From positions 7,687,001 through 7,751,000 of the forward strand of contig NC_092570.1 of the NCBI RefSeq assembly GCF_037975245.1: a stretch of DNA of 64,000 nucleotides. The letters are read 5' to 3'. Shown here in pieces: positions 1 to 17,739 of this stretch. Positions within the stretch are counted from its first letter, which is position 1. Each line of letters opens with the position of its first letter. The stretch is from Apostichopus japonicus (lineage: Eukaryota; Echinodermata; Holothuroidea; Aspidochirotida; Stichopodidae). The notes below the pieces were generated by a model. That model ran no database searches, had not been told where the DNA came from, and was given only the letters and a program-made list of their open reading frames with translations. The position numbers and the translations under genes are program-made.

Positions 1-74
1 ATCCATTAACTATGTAAAAAGGAAAACCCTGTGAACCAGTTTCAATGGCTGGGATAACACGACAAACAACTCAC

Positions 75-4846
<4,772 letters not shown>

Positions 4847-7800
4847 ATGGTAAGTTAACAACTACAAATTCCTAGTTTTGCAGTGTAACGTTAAGGCTTT
4901 GTTTGAACACAGTGTCCAGATTACAGCCAACATTATTCCAAATAAATTTGTGCCAGTGTTTCAGACAGAAACTTGTTTTTGATAGCCTAACGTGACTTAT
5001 CACGTACATGTCATAACATTAGGTATAATGCATAGTTTTTCCAATCGACTTACAGTTACACACTAACCATGTTACTTGTTAAATCGTCATAGCAATGTTG
5101 TCTGATATATGCCAGACGAGGACTACCGCTTAGTGAATATTACGGCTCATTTGAGCTCTTTAGAAAATAAATCTGTTAGGTGTATTGATGGATTTACTTT
5201 GAAAACTAACAACAAGTAGTAAATCGTAGAATTCAATTTTCAATTGGCATAACCAAATATATATTATGGTAATTTGTGGGGCCCACTTGTGTGGGCCACT
5301 TGGTCCTTGCCCCATTAGCCCAACCTAAAAAAAAGTACGGGTTGAAATTTATGTGTTATTTTCTAAATTTAGGGCAGCTTTTAAACATATGCTACAGGCC
5401 CTGATACTAGCCTTAAACTCTTGTTATTTGTGTGAAGAAATTACTGTGACGTTGTCATTTGCAGAAATATGCTTGTAATGTAAGACTCACTGTTTCGTTC
5501 AATGTTAAATTGTATATACAAACATTTTTACACTTTGCAGGCTTCTACATTAATACTCACTGGAATTGGACTAGCAGGGGCTGCCTACTTAGGTAAGATT
5601 CAGTGTTTGTTAGGTGTATAATTCATTTCAGTGATTGTTGTCGCAGGATTCAGTGAAACTGTCTCAGCAGCTCTATTCCACTCAAACCATCCTAACTGTT
5701 GAAAGAATTGGAGGTACACTGATTTAAGTTTAAGTAACCAAAAGGAAAAAAAAAATGCATTCTTGTGGTGTTGCTTTATTACTGATTGTCAAAAATAAAT
5801 CCATATTCACACAGTTTTCTAATTTCTCTCTCCTACATTTGACATGTATCTCAAAACATCAAAAGTGATCAGACATTGTAGCACAAGATGCAGAAGGATC
5901 TGGTTTTGTCATATATAATGTTCTGTTTGCAACCAAAAGCTTTTTCAAATAACATCATCATTCAAAGACTGTGTAAATTGATTCTCTTAACTGGGGAATG
6001 TGTAATTGCTGTCAAATTGTTGTAGCCCTATTTGCAAAGGTTGCTATTCGAAATACCAGAATATTTTCCTGAATGCAAAAAGAATTCACTCCGGTTTTAC
6101 GAAGATCGGAGACCAATACATCACTACATCACTAATACATCACTAATATTGTCATAAATGCCATCACAACATCCTTTGTTACTTTCTAATTCATACCTTC
6201 GAAAACTCATCAAAGGAGGTCCAAAAGAGTGTCAAATCTTCATTGCCATTATAATATTGCCCATGGTGACTTTGACATAGCTTAATTCAATTTGATGCGT
6301 ACAAATGTACCATTCACTTGATCTTATATCAGTAACCAAAAAAAACCAGGATAGAAATATATGTAGTAATCTACTATTTAAAAATAAGACCATTTAGCAA
6401 GGTAGCTTGATTCAATTTTTTTTTATTTATTTATTTTTTATGTATGATATTTCTTATCTCATTTTTTTCAGCCCGAATGGCTTTGAGAGCTGGTAAATTG
6501 GTAGAACAGAATGCCCACAAAATAACAACTCCTGTAAGTATATCTTTAAATTCCTGCCTTCAAATATATATATACTTCAACCCATTAAGTTGTTTTGTTT
6601 ATCAAAAATTGTTCATGTGGTTTGTTATTACTTTATCTCTCTGTCTTTTCCATCAGTCATTCTCCAGCTATTACAAAGGTGGGTTTGAGCCGAAGATGAC
6701 CAAGAGAGAAGCTAGTTTAATTCTGGGAGTAAGGTGAGTCATGCTTCAGATATTTAATTAATTCATTAATTAATTTACGATATTGTCTTTTAGCAGGGAT
6801 GGACGTGTAATGGACTTCTGTGCACTGCAGTGAATTGTTGTACCTAATTGAGGATTTACCTACTCCTGTAACATGAGAATATTATGTAATATAGTCAAAT
6901 GAAAGTTCTGCTTGTGCATTGATGATCTGATTTGCTGAAATATTATATAGCAAGTATGCACAAGTCCTCTATGTAAACTCCACAAAATAAACATCTTTCA
7001 TGTTTTACCTTGCCATGTGGTTTATTAGGCCGCATGAATATGGTTGTTAAAAACCTTTGGGGACTGCAGAAGAGGGTTGCATGTGGCTAACAGGCCACAC
7101 TTTGCCCAAGATTGAAATATTTGCAAGCTAGATGTGCCATACAATACACCACATTTCGGCATTATTAAAACATCTAAATATTATCATTTGTATAGTAATA
7201 ACAAATTATTATTCTGCAAGCCTCTACTCTCCAACCCACCAGCCCCATAAAATTTTAAAATACGGAAATAAGTACCCGAATGAAGCGTAATCATACTTTG
7301 CTATAGGAACCAGACATTTCATTGAGGTGTAGTTTTGCATTGTTTTCAGTGGGGGTTTTGGGGGGAAAAATTTGTTCGTTAGTATTCAAGTCAACATAAA
7401 ACTGAGGCAACTTTCACTGAACAATTGAAAATGCTTCTATTTGCTTGCCTGTCTATTCTTTTAAAATTAGAAATTTGTTCCATACATTACTTGCAGTTTT
7501 CATCGGAAAGGGTTACATGAGGGGTATGAGTGGGTAGCGATATTCATCAGACCATCACTTTACAGTTGCACGTCAGCTATCAATATCATATAATTCCTTA
7601 TGCTAGACATTTTAATTACTTAGAGAAGATTTTATTCCTTTTTTCCTTTTTGCAGCCCATCAGCAAGTAAATCAAAAGTCAGGGATGCCCATCGTAGAAT
7701 TATGATCTTAAACCATCCAGATAAAGGTGGGTAGCAAGATTTATTAACTGTAGGTTTGAACGTAACCTGTGAAGGTGAACTGTGGCCTTAACTCAGTCTT

Positions 7801-8385
7801 ACAAAAGAGTTCCATGCCTAGTATGGATCGGGAAGTAATAGGTCTGGTAATATTACTAAGCGACGTTGTACGCAGGTTTGGTACAATTGCTAAAAGATGT
7901 GCAACCATGCATAGACATTCTAGTACATATCACTTGTGTATTTTATTATTAATGAATATGAAAAAACAAAATCAAAAACCCTGATAAGAAAGGATTTCAA
8001 AATTGCTATATAAAAAATCAAGCCTAACTTACTCCCATTAAAATTAACATTAAAGTAGAAGAAAGACTACGTGGCTATGAGTGGTTTATGATACTAAGCT
8101 GTATGTTGCAATGCAAGAATTCCAACTAGAGGGGGGTGTTGTATGTGATTTGTATAAACCATTATGTGAACTTTGAACCTGTTACCCCTCATAAGTCAGA
8201 GAATTTGTGTAAAGGTTGAATAATATTACAGAGGTTATCCTCTTGATACATCAGTTCAATTTTTCTTTTTTGTGAACGTTATTTCCACTTCTCTTTCATC
8301 ATCAATGATTTTAGGTGGGTCTCCTTATATGGCTGCCAAGATCAACGAGGCCAAGGAATATATGGATGGATCGGGGAGGAAATGA
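4847..8385 (+). CDS. DNAJC19: TIM14-type J-like protein of the mitochondrial import motor (DNAJC19)
   Basis: Membrane-anchored subunit of the PAM motor at the TIM23 channel, regulating matrix Hsp70 during protein import. Coding exons are 4847-4849, 5541-5592, 6472-6533, 6657-6733, 7656-7726 and 8315-8385. They total 336 bases, giving 111 residues against about 116 in vertebrates. All introns are GT-AG. The first coding exon holds only the initiator ATG, which is followed directly by gtaagt. Residues 4-20 are a hydrophobic, Gly/Ala-rich membrane segment. Then come the conserved GGFEPKMTKREASLILGV block, the J-domain helix with [20 protein letters not shown] (the HPD motif is intact) and a C-terminal AKINEAKEYMDG. 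The family match is very strong. It sits head-to-head with EARS2 and upstream of BLZF1 on the same strand. Confidence 0.95.
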
Positions 8386-9066
8386 AGCTTCCGAAGCTGG
8401 ATGGATCACATGACTTATCACGTGACCTGGATGAAGATATGCTGCCCTCCTGATTTGTGGAGTTAAAGACAATTGTAAAATGAAAGAGGGATGGCACAAG
8501 ATATCACTCTTGCGGAGGAAACTGCTGTCAATCTTGCCAATGGCTCAACTTGTTGTTGTGCTTGGCAAGATTTGTGTTTACAACCCTGTTTGACAATATT
8601 CAATTTATCTGCAATAACTTTTATGATGGATACAAAACCAAAACAGATTTATGAAGCTGGAGTTGGTTGTGCAAAACTAGTGACAAAGCAACCTTTTGTT
8701 AATTATGATCTAATATTTAATTAAAAGGTTTGTGACTGTTTGCATCCTTAAACTTGCAAAAAGAATCATTTGTACTTCCACTTATTTCTTTCTTTTATAG
8801 TGTTTTGCACAGTATGGGATGATGCTATCAGTTCAAATTATTCCTTCAAGAATTCAATTGTTTTACAATTTCAAATTTATTTATTTTTGAAATTGTAAGA
8901 CAATGTACTAAGATGGTAATCTGTTTCTGATGTATAGAATTGTGCAAGAACATCTTAATAACATAATTTTCTTTTTGATTGTAGTTGTCAATCAGTAGCT
9001 CACTTAATGAGTAATGTTTGTGATGTTTCTTTTGAGTTTACCAATCCCAGGTTTACTCAGAATAAA
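8386..9066 (+). other. Likely 3' UTR of DNAJC19
   Basis: Following the TGA at 8383-8385 there is AT-rich sequence without a supported gene. The ORF at 8491-8724 has no recognisable family and reads like UTR. AATAAA at 9061-9066 is the first good poly(A) signal; another lies at 9826-9831. Confidence 0.5.
9061..9066 (+). terminator. Candidate poly(A) signal of DNAJC19
   Basis: Canonical AATAAA about 680 bases downstream of the DNAJC19 stop. An alternative AATAAA is at 9826-9831, beyond the microsatellite. Confidence 0.4.
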
Positions 9067-9342
9067 TGCCGGAAATTTGCTGATGAAATGCAAAAAGATT
9101 CTTTAATTGAGTTGCTGCTTCATATGTGCTTATCACAATAAGCCTTCATATTTCATGTTGACTTAGATATATAAGGATGATTAGGAGTTGACTGTAATGT
9201 ATGTGAACTAAACTTGTGTTCCAGCCACTTTGATAGATGTGCCAGTGTATTTAATGTATAACTTATCAGATAAAGATCAGTATGTATGTCAATTGTACTG
9301 ATGGTGGTTGCATTGACAAACTGACAGTGTTTCATATCAACA

Positions 9343-9344
<2 letters not shown>

Positions 9345-9415
<71 letters not shown>

Positions 9416-9440
9416 TATATATAGATATATATATATATAT
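9345..9440. repeat. (AT)n microsatellite
   Basis: Nearly uninterrupted AT dinucleotides with a few GAT interruptions near the right end. It runs directly into the 57-bp minisatellite. The translated Tyr-Ile runs here are artefacts. Confidence 0.95.
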
Positions 9441-9599
9441 CTGTTAGTATCAAGTTAAAAATATTATCTTGCATTTTTGAGTTATATATATATATCTCTG
9501 TTAGTATCAAGTTAAAAATATTATCTTGCATTTTTGAGTTATATATATATATCTCTGTTAGTATCAAGTTAAAAATATTATCTTGCATTTTTGAGTTAC
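9441..9599. repeat. 57-bp minisatellite, three copies
   Basis: Units begin with ctgttagtatc at 9441, 9498 and 9555, giving a period of 57. Each unit ends in a short AT tract, so the unit appears to have grown out of the neighbouring microsatellite edge. The copies are almost identical. Confidence 0.92.
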
Positions 9600-10560
9600 A
9601 TGCAGGTACATTGAAATTCAAACAAGATTTTCAAGTTTGAACAAATCTTTCAGGGTTCATTCGAAAAGCTAAACTGACATATCCTTATTTGTGATCAATT
9701 TTAAGAAGACTCTTAGTGCTAGAGACTAAGCTATAACAACAATGCTCTAAGAAATAATGCATAGCACTGAGTCTTATAAAAGTTGTTTCATATGGAATTT
9801 GTAAATCAACAGTATTTTCATTTGAAATAAAATTGGAATACATTTTTGTGTATGACATTAAAATTTGAATTTTTAATTTATTGAAAGTTGTTGAACACAG
9901 TTACACAAGTAATTATTGCAGGCTGTCTTTGCGGAGATCTATCAAGTTTAAACCAAAATTTGGAGTACCACCAGTTGCCCACCTGTCCTAAAGTGTCAAA
10001 TATATAAAAGTTGAACATAGCATAAATACATTGTACAAGTATGGACACATGAATACATAAAAATATTGTGGTATTTGTGGTATTATTTGGTGAGATTCGT
10101 ATTCATGAGAAAAATAGACAACACTGCATGATTACTTTCTTGTTAGCATATCAACTTAGAACTGGAAGGTTTGGATCAACTTCAAGTAATGGATATAAAA
10201 AAAAAGTTGACCTGTGGTTAAACAGTTGTTCCTTCCCACTTTTGGGGCAATTTGTAACATTGTATTTATCACTGGAATAGCAATCATATAAAGCTTCCAT
10301 ATTTCACCAGATGCAGCAACTGATGTGCAACCTAAGATAAGCTACAAAGAGCAAAAGTTTTCCTCCTACACAGCACTCTTCATTCACCCAGCTTCTTTCC
10401 TCTCCCTCCACCCATACATCATCAGGGCTCATCTCCCCCACCACCTCTCCCTCATTCACTGCTTCCCATTTTCAACTCCTTCCTCGTGAGTAGTGACTTT
10501 CAAGTTCTGATAAGCTGTCGGTCGCAAACCCATGCTATTTCTTTGCTCTTACCGACCCTT
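9600..10560. other. Intergenic DNA, no supported gene
   Basis: AT-rich sequence between the DNAJC19 minisatellite and the BLZF1 upstream region. The ORF at 10068-10280 has no recognisable similarity or signal. A pyrimidine-rich stretch lies near 10370-10480. Confidence 0.5.
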
Positions 10561-11278
10561 TAAAAACTGGTGACGTAACATGTGTCAACATGACGTCAGA
10601 TCCAACATGTAAGCGGATGTATGGCAAAATGTAAAACAGGTAAAAACAAATCTCTTTTCCTCTTAATATTTCATCTAATTTTACTCTCTTCCTTGTAATG
10701 GACGAATTTTAATTGTGTGGTTGCCTCCTTTTTTTTGGTTCTGCTGTAGGAATACTGCAAACAATACTGGTAGATGTTCTTTCATAGCAGATTGCACTGT
10801 ATATGTTTACTTCAGCTGAATTAGCGTTGATATGGTTTCCGCGAAACAATTATCATGTGTCGCTAATTTCGTACAGTTACTTACATAAGTCTCATTTCCA
10901 CCTACCATAGGCTTAGTTTCAACTCATTGTTTATAAAATTTTAGGCCAAAGTACCTTTTGTTAGTTTATAACGATTTTCATCATCCTAGGTCTATTAACT
11001 GTTAGTGTTTGGCCTAACGCTAAGATTAGCATACGCTATGCTAATGTATTACTACTACTAGACTAGGACTAGCAACTAAGTCTTAGTTGCACCGGCATAC
11101 TGCTAGTAAATATTTTAAATGAACCTTTTTTGGGCACATAAGTTGGGCTCCTGTAATTTTGTGTTTAATCTTATCATTTGTTTCTCCTGAAAACCTGTTT
11201 CACTTTTCATAACTGTCATTTCTACTAATGTTTAGATTCATTCAGAAACAACTTGGTGCAAAATAGTTTCAAAGCAAA
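10561..11278 (+). promoter_or_regulatory. BLZF1 upstream region and probable spliced 5' UTR
   Basis: A plausible 5' splice site (aaacag|gtaaaa) lies at 10639/10640. A plausible acceptor (tgtttag|attcat) lies at 11235/11236, 43 bases before the BLZF1 ATG. That would give a non-coding first exon ending near 10639. No transcript evidence is available, so this is inferred from splice-like signals only. Confidence 0.35.
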
Positions 11279-14200
11279 ATGGAACCAAAGAAAGATCTCT
11301 CATGGGAGATACCTGATCGGGCCCAATACATTGATAGAGGTGAGAATTTTTTAAATTTTTTCTGTATTTGGTATGTATTAAATGTGGTAGCTTTTTTTCA
11401 AAGGTACAAGTACTTCACAGCGAAAAATTCCTGCACCCATAACAATTTATATCTTTTTGATGTCTCAGTATAGTTAGAATCATGTGATTTATTCTACATC
11501 TTTCTCCAAACCACTTTATACATAAAGCCTCTGTTACGCACATGCCAATGTGTCAGCAAGGGCACTGAATAACTAACTAACCTTTCAAGTCCTTTATGGA
11601 ATTTAAAAATGCATGTTTTTCATGACTGACTGCTAGTTCGGACACCTGTATTCCTGAGAGGACAAAAATGTTTGAGATGTTGCATCCCTCCAACACAAGT
11701 TCTAAAATCCAAATAACAATACTGATTTAAACAATCAATATCCCCTGTATCAATAGTATATTATTTCCCAAGTTTAATGTGTAATATGTGTAATATAAGA
11801 ACTAAGAACGGATGATTGACTGTGCCTTTGTTTTCCATCTCCCATTGATTAATTTTTGCTGCTTCCTTAGGAGTATTCACAACCTCTCAACCCCGTCCAG
11901 CAATTGATGGATTAGAGAGTGACATCTCATCGGCTGATACTTCTGTCGGTGGAACACCTCACTTTTTCGACACAAAAAACAGAAATTCAACAGAACTTGC
12001 CTATAAGGAGAGACAACAACAGAAAGATTCTTCCTTTTTGAGAACTTTGGACGACTCATTGTATCACGACAGTAGTTTTGCATCTTTATACAGTAGAGAG
12101 TCGACCTATGTATCGACTGACAGCTTATTAAATGAATTACAACAATTAAGAAAAGAACTAGAGACTTCAAAAACATCTTCGGAAGCATTTTCAAAAGTGG
12201 CAGGTGACTTAAAAGAAAAAGAGGAAAATGCAAAAGTTGAATTGGAAAGACAGAGCCAGGTAAGTTGTAGTAATATAAATTCTACTAAATACCTACTGAA
12301 GCAGAGAATAATTAAAATAAGCTGCTCAATAGTTTGCCAAGTTGACTTCAAGCTTCTCCCCCTCTCACTTCACCCCCCCATCTATCTCCCCCCCCCTACT
12401 CTATCTAAAAACTTCTGTTTAGGCATAGTGAGATATGTTGATGAATAGCAAAGTAAATACTGTTATATAAGATCCTATCAATGGACAAGCAACATAGCTT
12501 GCTTCCTCATCATCTTTGTTCAGGAAAATCAGATATTACAGTCAATTTATTTAAATGTTTCACAGATAAATATATATATATAGTTTAATGAATAAATATA
12601 ATTAGTGAAAGTGAAAGAAATGATTCTAGTAATGTGATAAAATTATACCTATTTAGTCTATATATGTCAACGCTATATCCTCCTCTTCTGCATGCCTCTA
12701 CCCTCCACCCCATTCCCCTATCATCCCCCCCCACACCCATCATCCCCCTCACACATTTGCCATTGCTGGTAATAAACTTCCTACCACATTCCTCATGTGC
12801 CATGTATATTGACCAATGACAGAAAGTTGTCAGAAATTTTTGATAGAACATTTTTCTCAATTTTGGAAATAAACAAAAATTTTTGTACAAATTTGTTTAC
12901 AGGTCAACAAGGAGTTGAAGAAGCTGCTGGTGGCATCAATGGGTGCAGACCTACAGGTACAGATGGAGAAACTCCTGAGTGATAAAGCACAGCTCAGCCA
13001 AGATCTTGAGAACACCATCTCAATACTGGCCAAAGAGAGGGAGACACTGGAGAGAGTAAACATTCAGTGTGATGTTTGGCGAAGCAAATTCCTTGGTAGC
13101 AGGTGAGAGATGTTTGCCTGTCTCTTAGAATAAATTCACTCTCCACACTTGGTCCGGGTCTTCCTCTTTCGCATGCAAGAATTTGTTTTTTTCTTTTTTG
13201 ACATGGCATTTAAAGTTAAAATCTTTAGCACATCTGTTGCTATTTTTAAGACAATCATTAAACACTTAGACCTACCACACTTTAGTGCTACAGCATTAAA
13301 TAGAGGGTGCTATGCACAAATTTCTTAAAACAGCATTTTGCGTTTGGTCGCCGTTTTCTACTTTTTTGACATGTCCATCGAGTTTTGTACATATATCAAT
13401 CACAAAACAGCAAACTAAGTTATTAGCCAAGTTTTTCCCTGCCAACAACGTTAATTGGCGAGTTATTAAGGTTATTTGCAGATAATGAGAAAAGTGTCCA
13501 AATTCCACATTTAAAATTAATCTCATACAGTTCCCCCAAACCCACTAGTTTGAATTCAACCAATCCCAATCAGAGATGCAGGTCTAGCTATGAGCCGTTG
13601 CTAAAAATAGATTCAAGACTTTGCGTTGGTACAACCAGGGAGTTGTTATGGAACTCCCTGGTACAACTGCCATATAGACTACACAAATCAAGCATGGTGT
13701 TGTATTACGTACTGGTCAATGACATTCGTAGTGTTTAAATATTCATATTATGGGCGAGGTTTATTGGGATCCCAACGGAAAATATATTGGAGAAAAGCCA
13801 AGTTGAAAATTGCAAATTTTTCGACTTTTATGCCACCATTTTAAGTAAGATTTTAATGGCAAAGCTAGTTATGTATGTTCTTATAGCATAGTGGAGTCAG
13901 TGAGGTTGAGAAAAATTATAGAAAAGGACGCAAAATGCTGCTTTAACATGGTTGATGTCATTTGCCACAAAAAGGCCTGACATTTATAATCTATGGTAAC
14001 TTGATGTAGTATATGTGTTATTACATTTCATAGCCATGCATGTCATTTATTCTAGTATTCTTTCTTTTCTTGCACAGGTTGCAAGTTGATGAGGTTGTGT
14101 CCTCAAGGACGAGACTGAATATGCTACTGCAAGAGTCAATGTACGCTTTACAAAGACTCCTGGAGGAGAGATCCGAGATGAGGCAACATATGATAGAAGC

Positions 14201-16114
14201 AAACAGGTTATCCTTTTTTATTTTTCATTGGATGCATATTTATCAGCAGTTTTAAGACAAAGCTTAACAAATTTGAAACTAATCAATAGTGTCATGGCAA
14301 GTAAGATGATATCGTATTAGAAGTCAGTGATTTCAAACCATGTCATCGACATCAAACATTATGAGAGTTTAAAAGGAACACAAACCCAATCGTCATCTTC
14401 ATCATGTATGGCAGAGTTCTCTGTGATGAACAACCTTCATAAACTGCTAAGAAAACTCTTGCTTCATTTGGGAGATGTCCTAGTTTCAAAGTCGTGTCTA
14501 GAGGCCGTTAGTTTGTAAATCTGTGATGTCATAGAGCCGCTAGTACCAACCCTTTGACTTTTCTCTTTGTTTTTCTTGTCATATTTTCAAGGTAGAATGC
14601 TAACTGTGTTGACACAGAGACCAATCCCATCATTAGGTCACATTAAGAGGTTCAATATTTCTGACTCTGAATTTGCAAAACCCATCTCCAAGATAGAACA
14701 ATAAGCATTGTGATAAATAAAGAAACACATTACAGATTGAAGCACATGTGGCTGGATGATATCATACTTAAACTTGATCAAGTCTTCAGCATCATGTGTG
14801 AGGGTTCATTATACCCATGATATCTCCCAAACGGAATGAGACTTTCCTCCACTGTTTTGGAGAAGTTGTTAATGACAGTTATCGCTATCACATAGACCAA
14901 GATGTTGATTGAGTTTTTAGCCCCTGTAAGGAATATTATAATTCCTGAAGTAAGTTGACTTCTTCTTGAAAAGTCAACAGTGATAGGATAGGATTATAGG
15001 ATAGGATAGGATTATACTATCGTGTATAACGTCTTTTGCATTTGAAACCATTAAAGTACTTCTTGCTACCTTCTTGCTAACGTTAAATACCTGACCGCTG
15101 AACCTAAATGTATAAGAGAGGAAAGTGGAGGGCGGGGTGGGGTAGGGTAGGGGGATGGGGATGGGTCAGGTCAAGGGCAGTGAAATAGCAGCTGCCGATG
15201 GAATACTTTCCAATAGGTAAACCAGCCATCAACAAATTAACTCAACACCACCCTGTTGAACCGTTCACAAGAAACATTCATTGCCCTATAATTATTTTAC
15301 TTTGGGGAAGGGGTATGAGCATTTCTTTATGTTTGACATACATTGAAAGTATCTTTTATGTTTTTCTTTTGTTGTTGTTGAAGAACTTTACAGTATTTAT
15401 CTAATGCACTACAAAGGAGTCAGAGCTTAGCTTCCGACAGCATAAAACCTCCAACCAATGTGTTAACCCTGGCACTCTGTAACCAGCAATTATCCTCTAC
15501 CATCTCTCACCATCTACTGGGAGACGTCGTGGTCAAACAGAACAAAAAGAAACACGAAGGTCCATTCGAGTTCATAGACTGGACAACGGCGGAAATGCTA
15601 GCAAAAGACGTGAGTGTAAAATCAGGATTTTTCTTTCATGTCAGTTTTGGAAGTTTCATTAAAGTTAAATATAGGTCAAGTCTTTTATGAAATTACATAA
15701 TAGCAACAAAGACCTGTTCTTAGTGATTTGAAAGAACCATCCTATTTCAGCATTTATCCAGATTATAAAGATGTGTTTCCATTCAAGTTCATTTCCTTTC
15801 ATGTAAAATACTCCTTTGCCTTTTGAAGGGATTATTAAACAAAGGAGGCAGTAATTATCTTTTCACATTTTGTCCATTTTTGGTTTTGTTTTGGTGGTTT
15901 TAATGATTATAATATTTTTATTTATCGTTGTCAGATCGTCCTTAACAAGCAACCGGAATTGAAGAAAGCACAAGTTCAAGAAGCTCCAATACAGCCAACA
16001 ACGGCTAGCACAAAGCCACAACAGATGGTCCATAGGTACCACCCGCAAACAAGATACGAAAATATTACTCTGAACTGTTGTAAATATTGTCGGGGGGATC
16101 TGATAGTAGTATAA
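11279..16114 (+). CDS. BLZF1: Golgin-45 (basic leucine zipper nuclear factor 1)
   Basis: Golgi matrix coiled-coil protein that partners Rab2 and the stacking protein GRASP55. Coding exons are 11279-11339, 11871-12259, 12903-13102, 14078-14206, 15384-15609 and 15935-16114. They sum to 1185 bases and 394 residues, against about 400 in human; all introns are GT-AG and the phases join. The N-terminal 100 residues are polar and low-complexity. Residues of roughly 100-260 are heptad-rich coiled coil (LLNELQQLRKELE, VQMEKLLSDKAQLSQDLE). A conserved segment follows around GPFEFIDWTTAEMLAKD. The C-terminus has RYHPQTRYENITLNCC, a Cys/His zinc-binding site (HP...CC..C), and ends in DLIVV, the expected hydrophobic PDZ ligand for GRASP55. 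The family assignment rests mainly on this C-terminus plus length and layout. Confidence 0.9.
13325..13946. mobile_element. TTAA-flanked MITE, second family, in BLZF1 intron 3
   Basis: It starts TTAAAACAGCATTTTGCGT and ends ACGCAAAATGCTGCTTTAA, a terminal inverted repeat of about 19 bp with one mismatch and TTAA at each end. Inside, near 13625-13668, is a perfect hairpin arm (aactccctggt and its complement). There is no coding capacity. It differs in sequence from the 2129/2971/38740 family. Confidence 0.75.
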
Positions 16115-16468
16115 CGAAGGTAGTGACCCATAAGGGGGGCGAGGTGGAAGGGGTTATAATTGTGGTAAGCTTCAGATGGGAGTCATCACTTTTATTATAC
16201 AAGAGACAAAAAGACATTGCAAACTTCTGTCAACGTGATATAATCATAATAACATACTCTAGTAGAAGACCCTTTATAACCCTTTGCAACTACTGGCTTG
16301 GGTATATATGCCTTTGTTACAAAAGGTCACAATTTTTGCCTTTACAAAGGAACAAACCAAGTGAGAAAGGAATCTTATTGTAAAGGGGTGTAGCAAAGTT
16401 GTAGATGTAGCCTACACAGAACCAATTATGTAAGATGATGTTCCTCTTTAATTAATTGATGAAGTATA

Positions 16469-16474
16469 AATAAA
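16469..16474 (+). terminator. Candidate poly(A) signal of BLZF1
   Basis: AATAAA 355 bases after the BLZF1 stop codon. The ORF at 16087-16383 overlaps the stop and this UTR and is not supported as a gene. Confidence 0.5.
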
Positions 16475-17739
16475 CCAGAATTTAGTCTAGAAACTCTCCC
16501 TTGGTCCATTCACTTAATTTTAGTATACAATATATGCAGGAGCCTTTTCCCTAACCATAATCTGCAGCCTCACTGCAGGCCCTGAAATGTCTTCAGCAGA
16601 CATTGTGAAGGGACAAGGAAAGCTATGGATTCGCCAATCCGACTTTAAGAAAGTTTAAGTTTGTTAATCATAAACATATTTGATTTACCATCATATGAAT
16701 ATGCAAAGCAATCATGGTTGTTATATATGTCTATATCTTTTTTGTTTGTTTAGTAGCATTGTATCTATGAAATTTGTAGCATAACAAGATGGATTTGTTT
16801 ATCCAATGACAGTTAACTTTCTTCGTTGTCGTATTTTTTGCAAAACCTTGGTAAACGTGTTAAATTTTTGTATTATTTTTATCCTATCAACTTATGTAGA
16901 GTTCTGTATATTATACTGCTTGCCTAAGCTTTCATCTTAAAAATTAGGTCAGAAGGTCACAGTTTGGTTTAATTCATATTTTCAACAATGATGGACCAAT
17001 TAATCTACAAGGAAGAATTCATTCCTTTTCTTGTCCAAAACAAAACATAGTTTGCATAATTTAACTGTTAAGAGATGAAAAAATATTTAATAAAAAATCC
17101 ATACAAATATTTGATATATGGTATCTTGAAGAGATTGGTGTTCAGACACAAATCCAGAGATGAGAGTTGGGGGGGGGGGGTGGGTGGAGGGGCAGTGTAA
17201 ACCCAACCCCCCACAAATAGTAGTGATACATGATTTCTTGAAGGGGTCTGTGATGTCTCTAAGAACATACTGGATGTTAAACTTATGATAAAAGTGGAAC
17301 AATATACTGCATTGTAAGTAGTTCATCTGCGAAAATAACATGCATCAACCTGTGATATTAATATTTAGAATTTCTAAATGTACATTTCAATGATGAGATG
17401 TGGATGCATGGTATTCACTTTTACTTTCAATAGTCTGAGAAATTTCCTCGGATGCTTTGTCTCGCAGACTTGCATTCGCCATAAAATTGTGCTCAAGATT
17501 GTTGCATAGCAGAATTTGATTGTGTCTGGAATGTGCTGTCAAAGTTTTGCATCACTGTACGACGACCACGATACCATATACAGTTACATACTTTTAGAAT
17601 TTGGTGAAACTTTATGAATGTGACTCCCTCCTTACTGCAGTGCAGAGTGAATGACAATATTTCAATTAAACTGAAAAGTGGCTTCCTTTTGCACTTTAAT
17701 GCCCTAGTCATTTGATATAAAAGAGTAGAAGTAACAGAA
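16475..17739. other. Intergenic DNA, no supported gene
   Basis: AT-rich, with a G11 run near 17169-17180 followed by G-rich sequence. I see no conserved ORF on either strand. Confidence 0.5.

Noticed and set aside
6444-6737. 97-residue ORF read straight through DNAJC19 exons 3-4
   Set aside because: It reads through the 123-base intron between 6533 and 6657; the spliced exons give the conserved protein.
9337-9621. 94-residue Tyr/Ile-rich ORF on the minus strand
   Set aside because: Translation of an AT microsatellite plus the 57-bp repeats. The same applies to 43435-43712 and the Tyr/Ile tail of 45336-45800.
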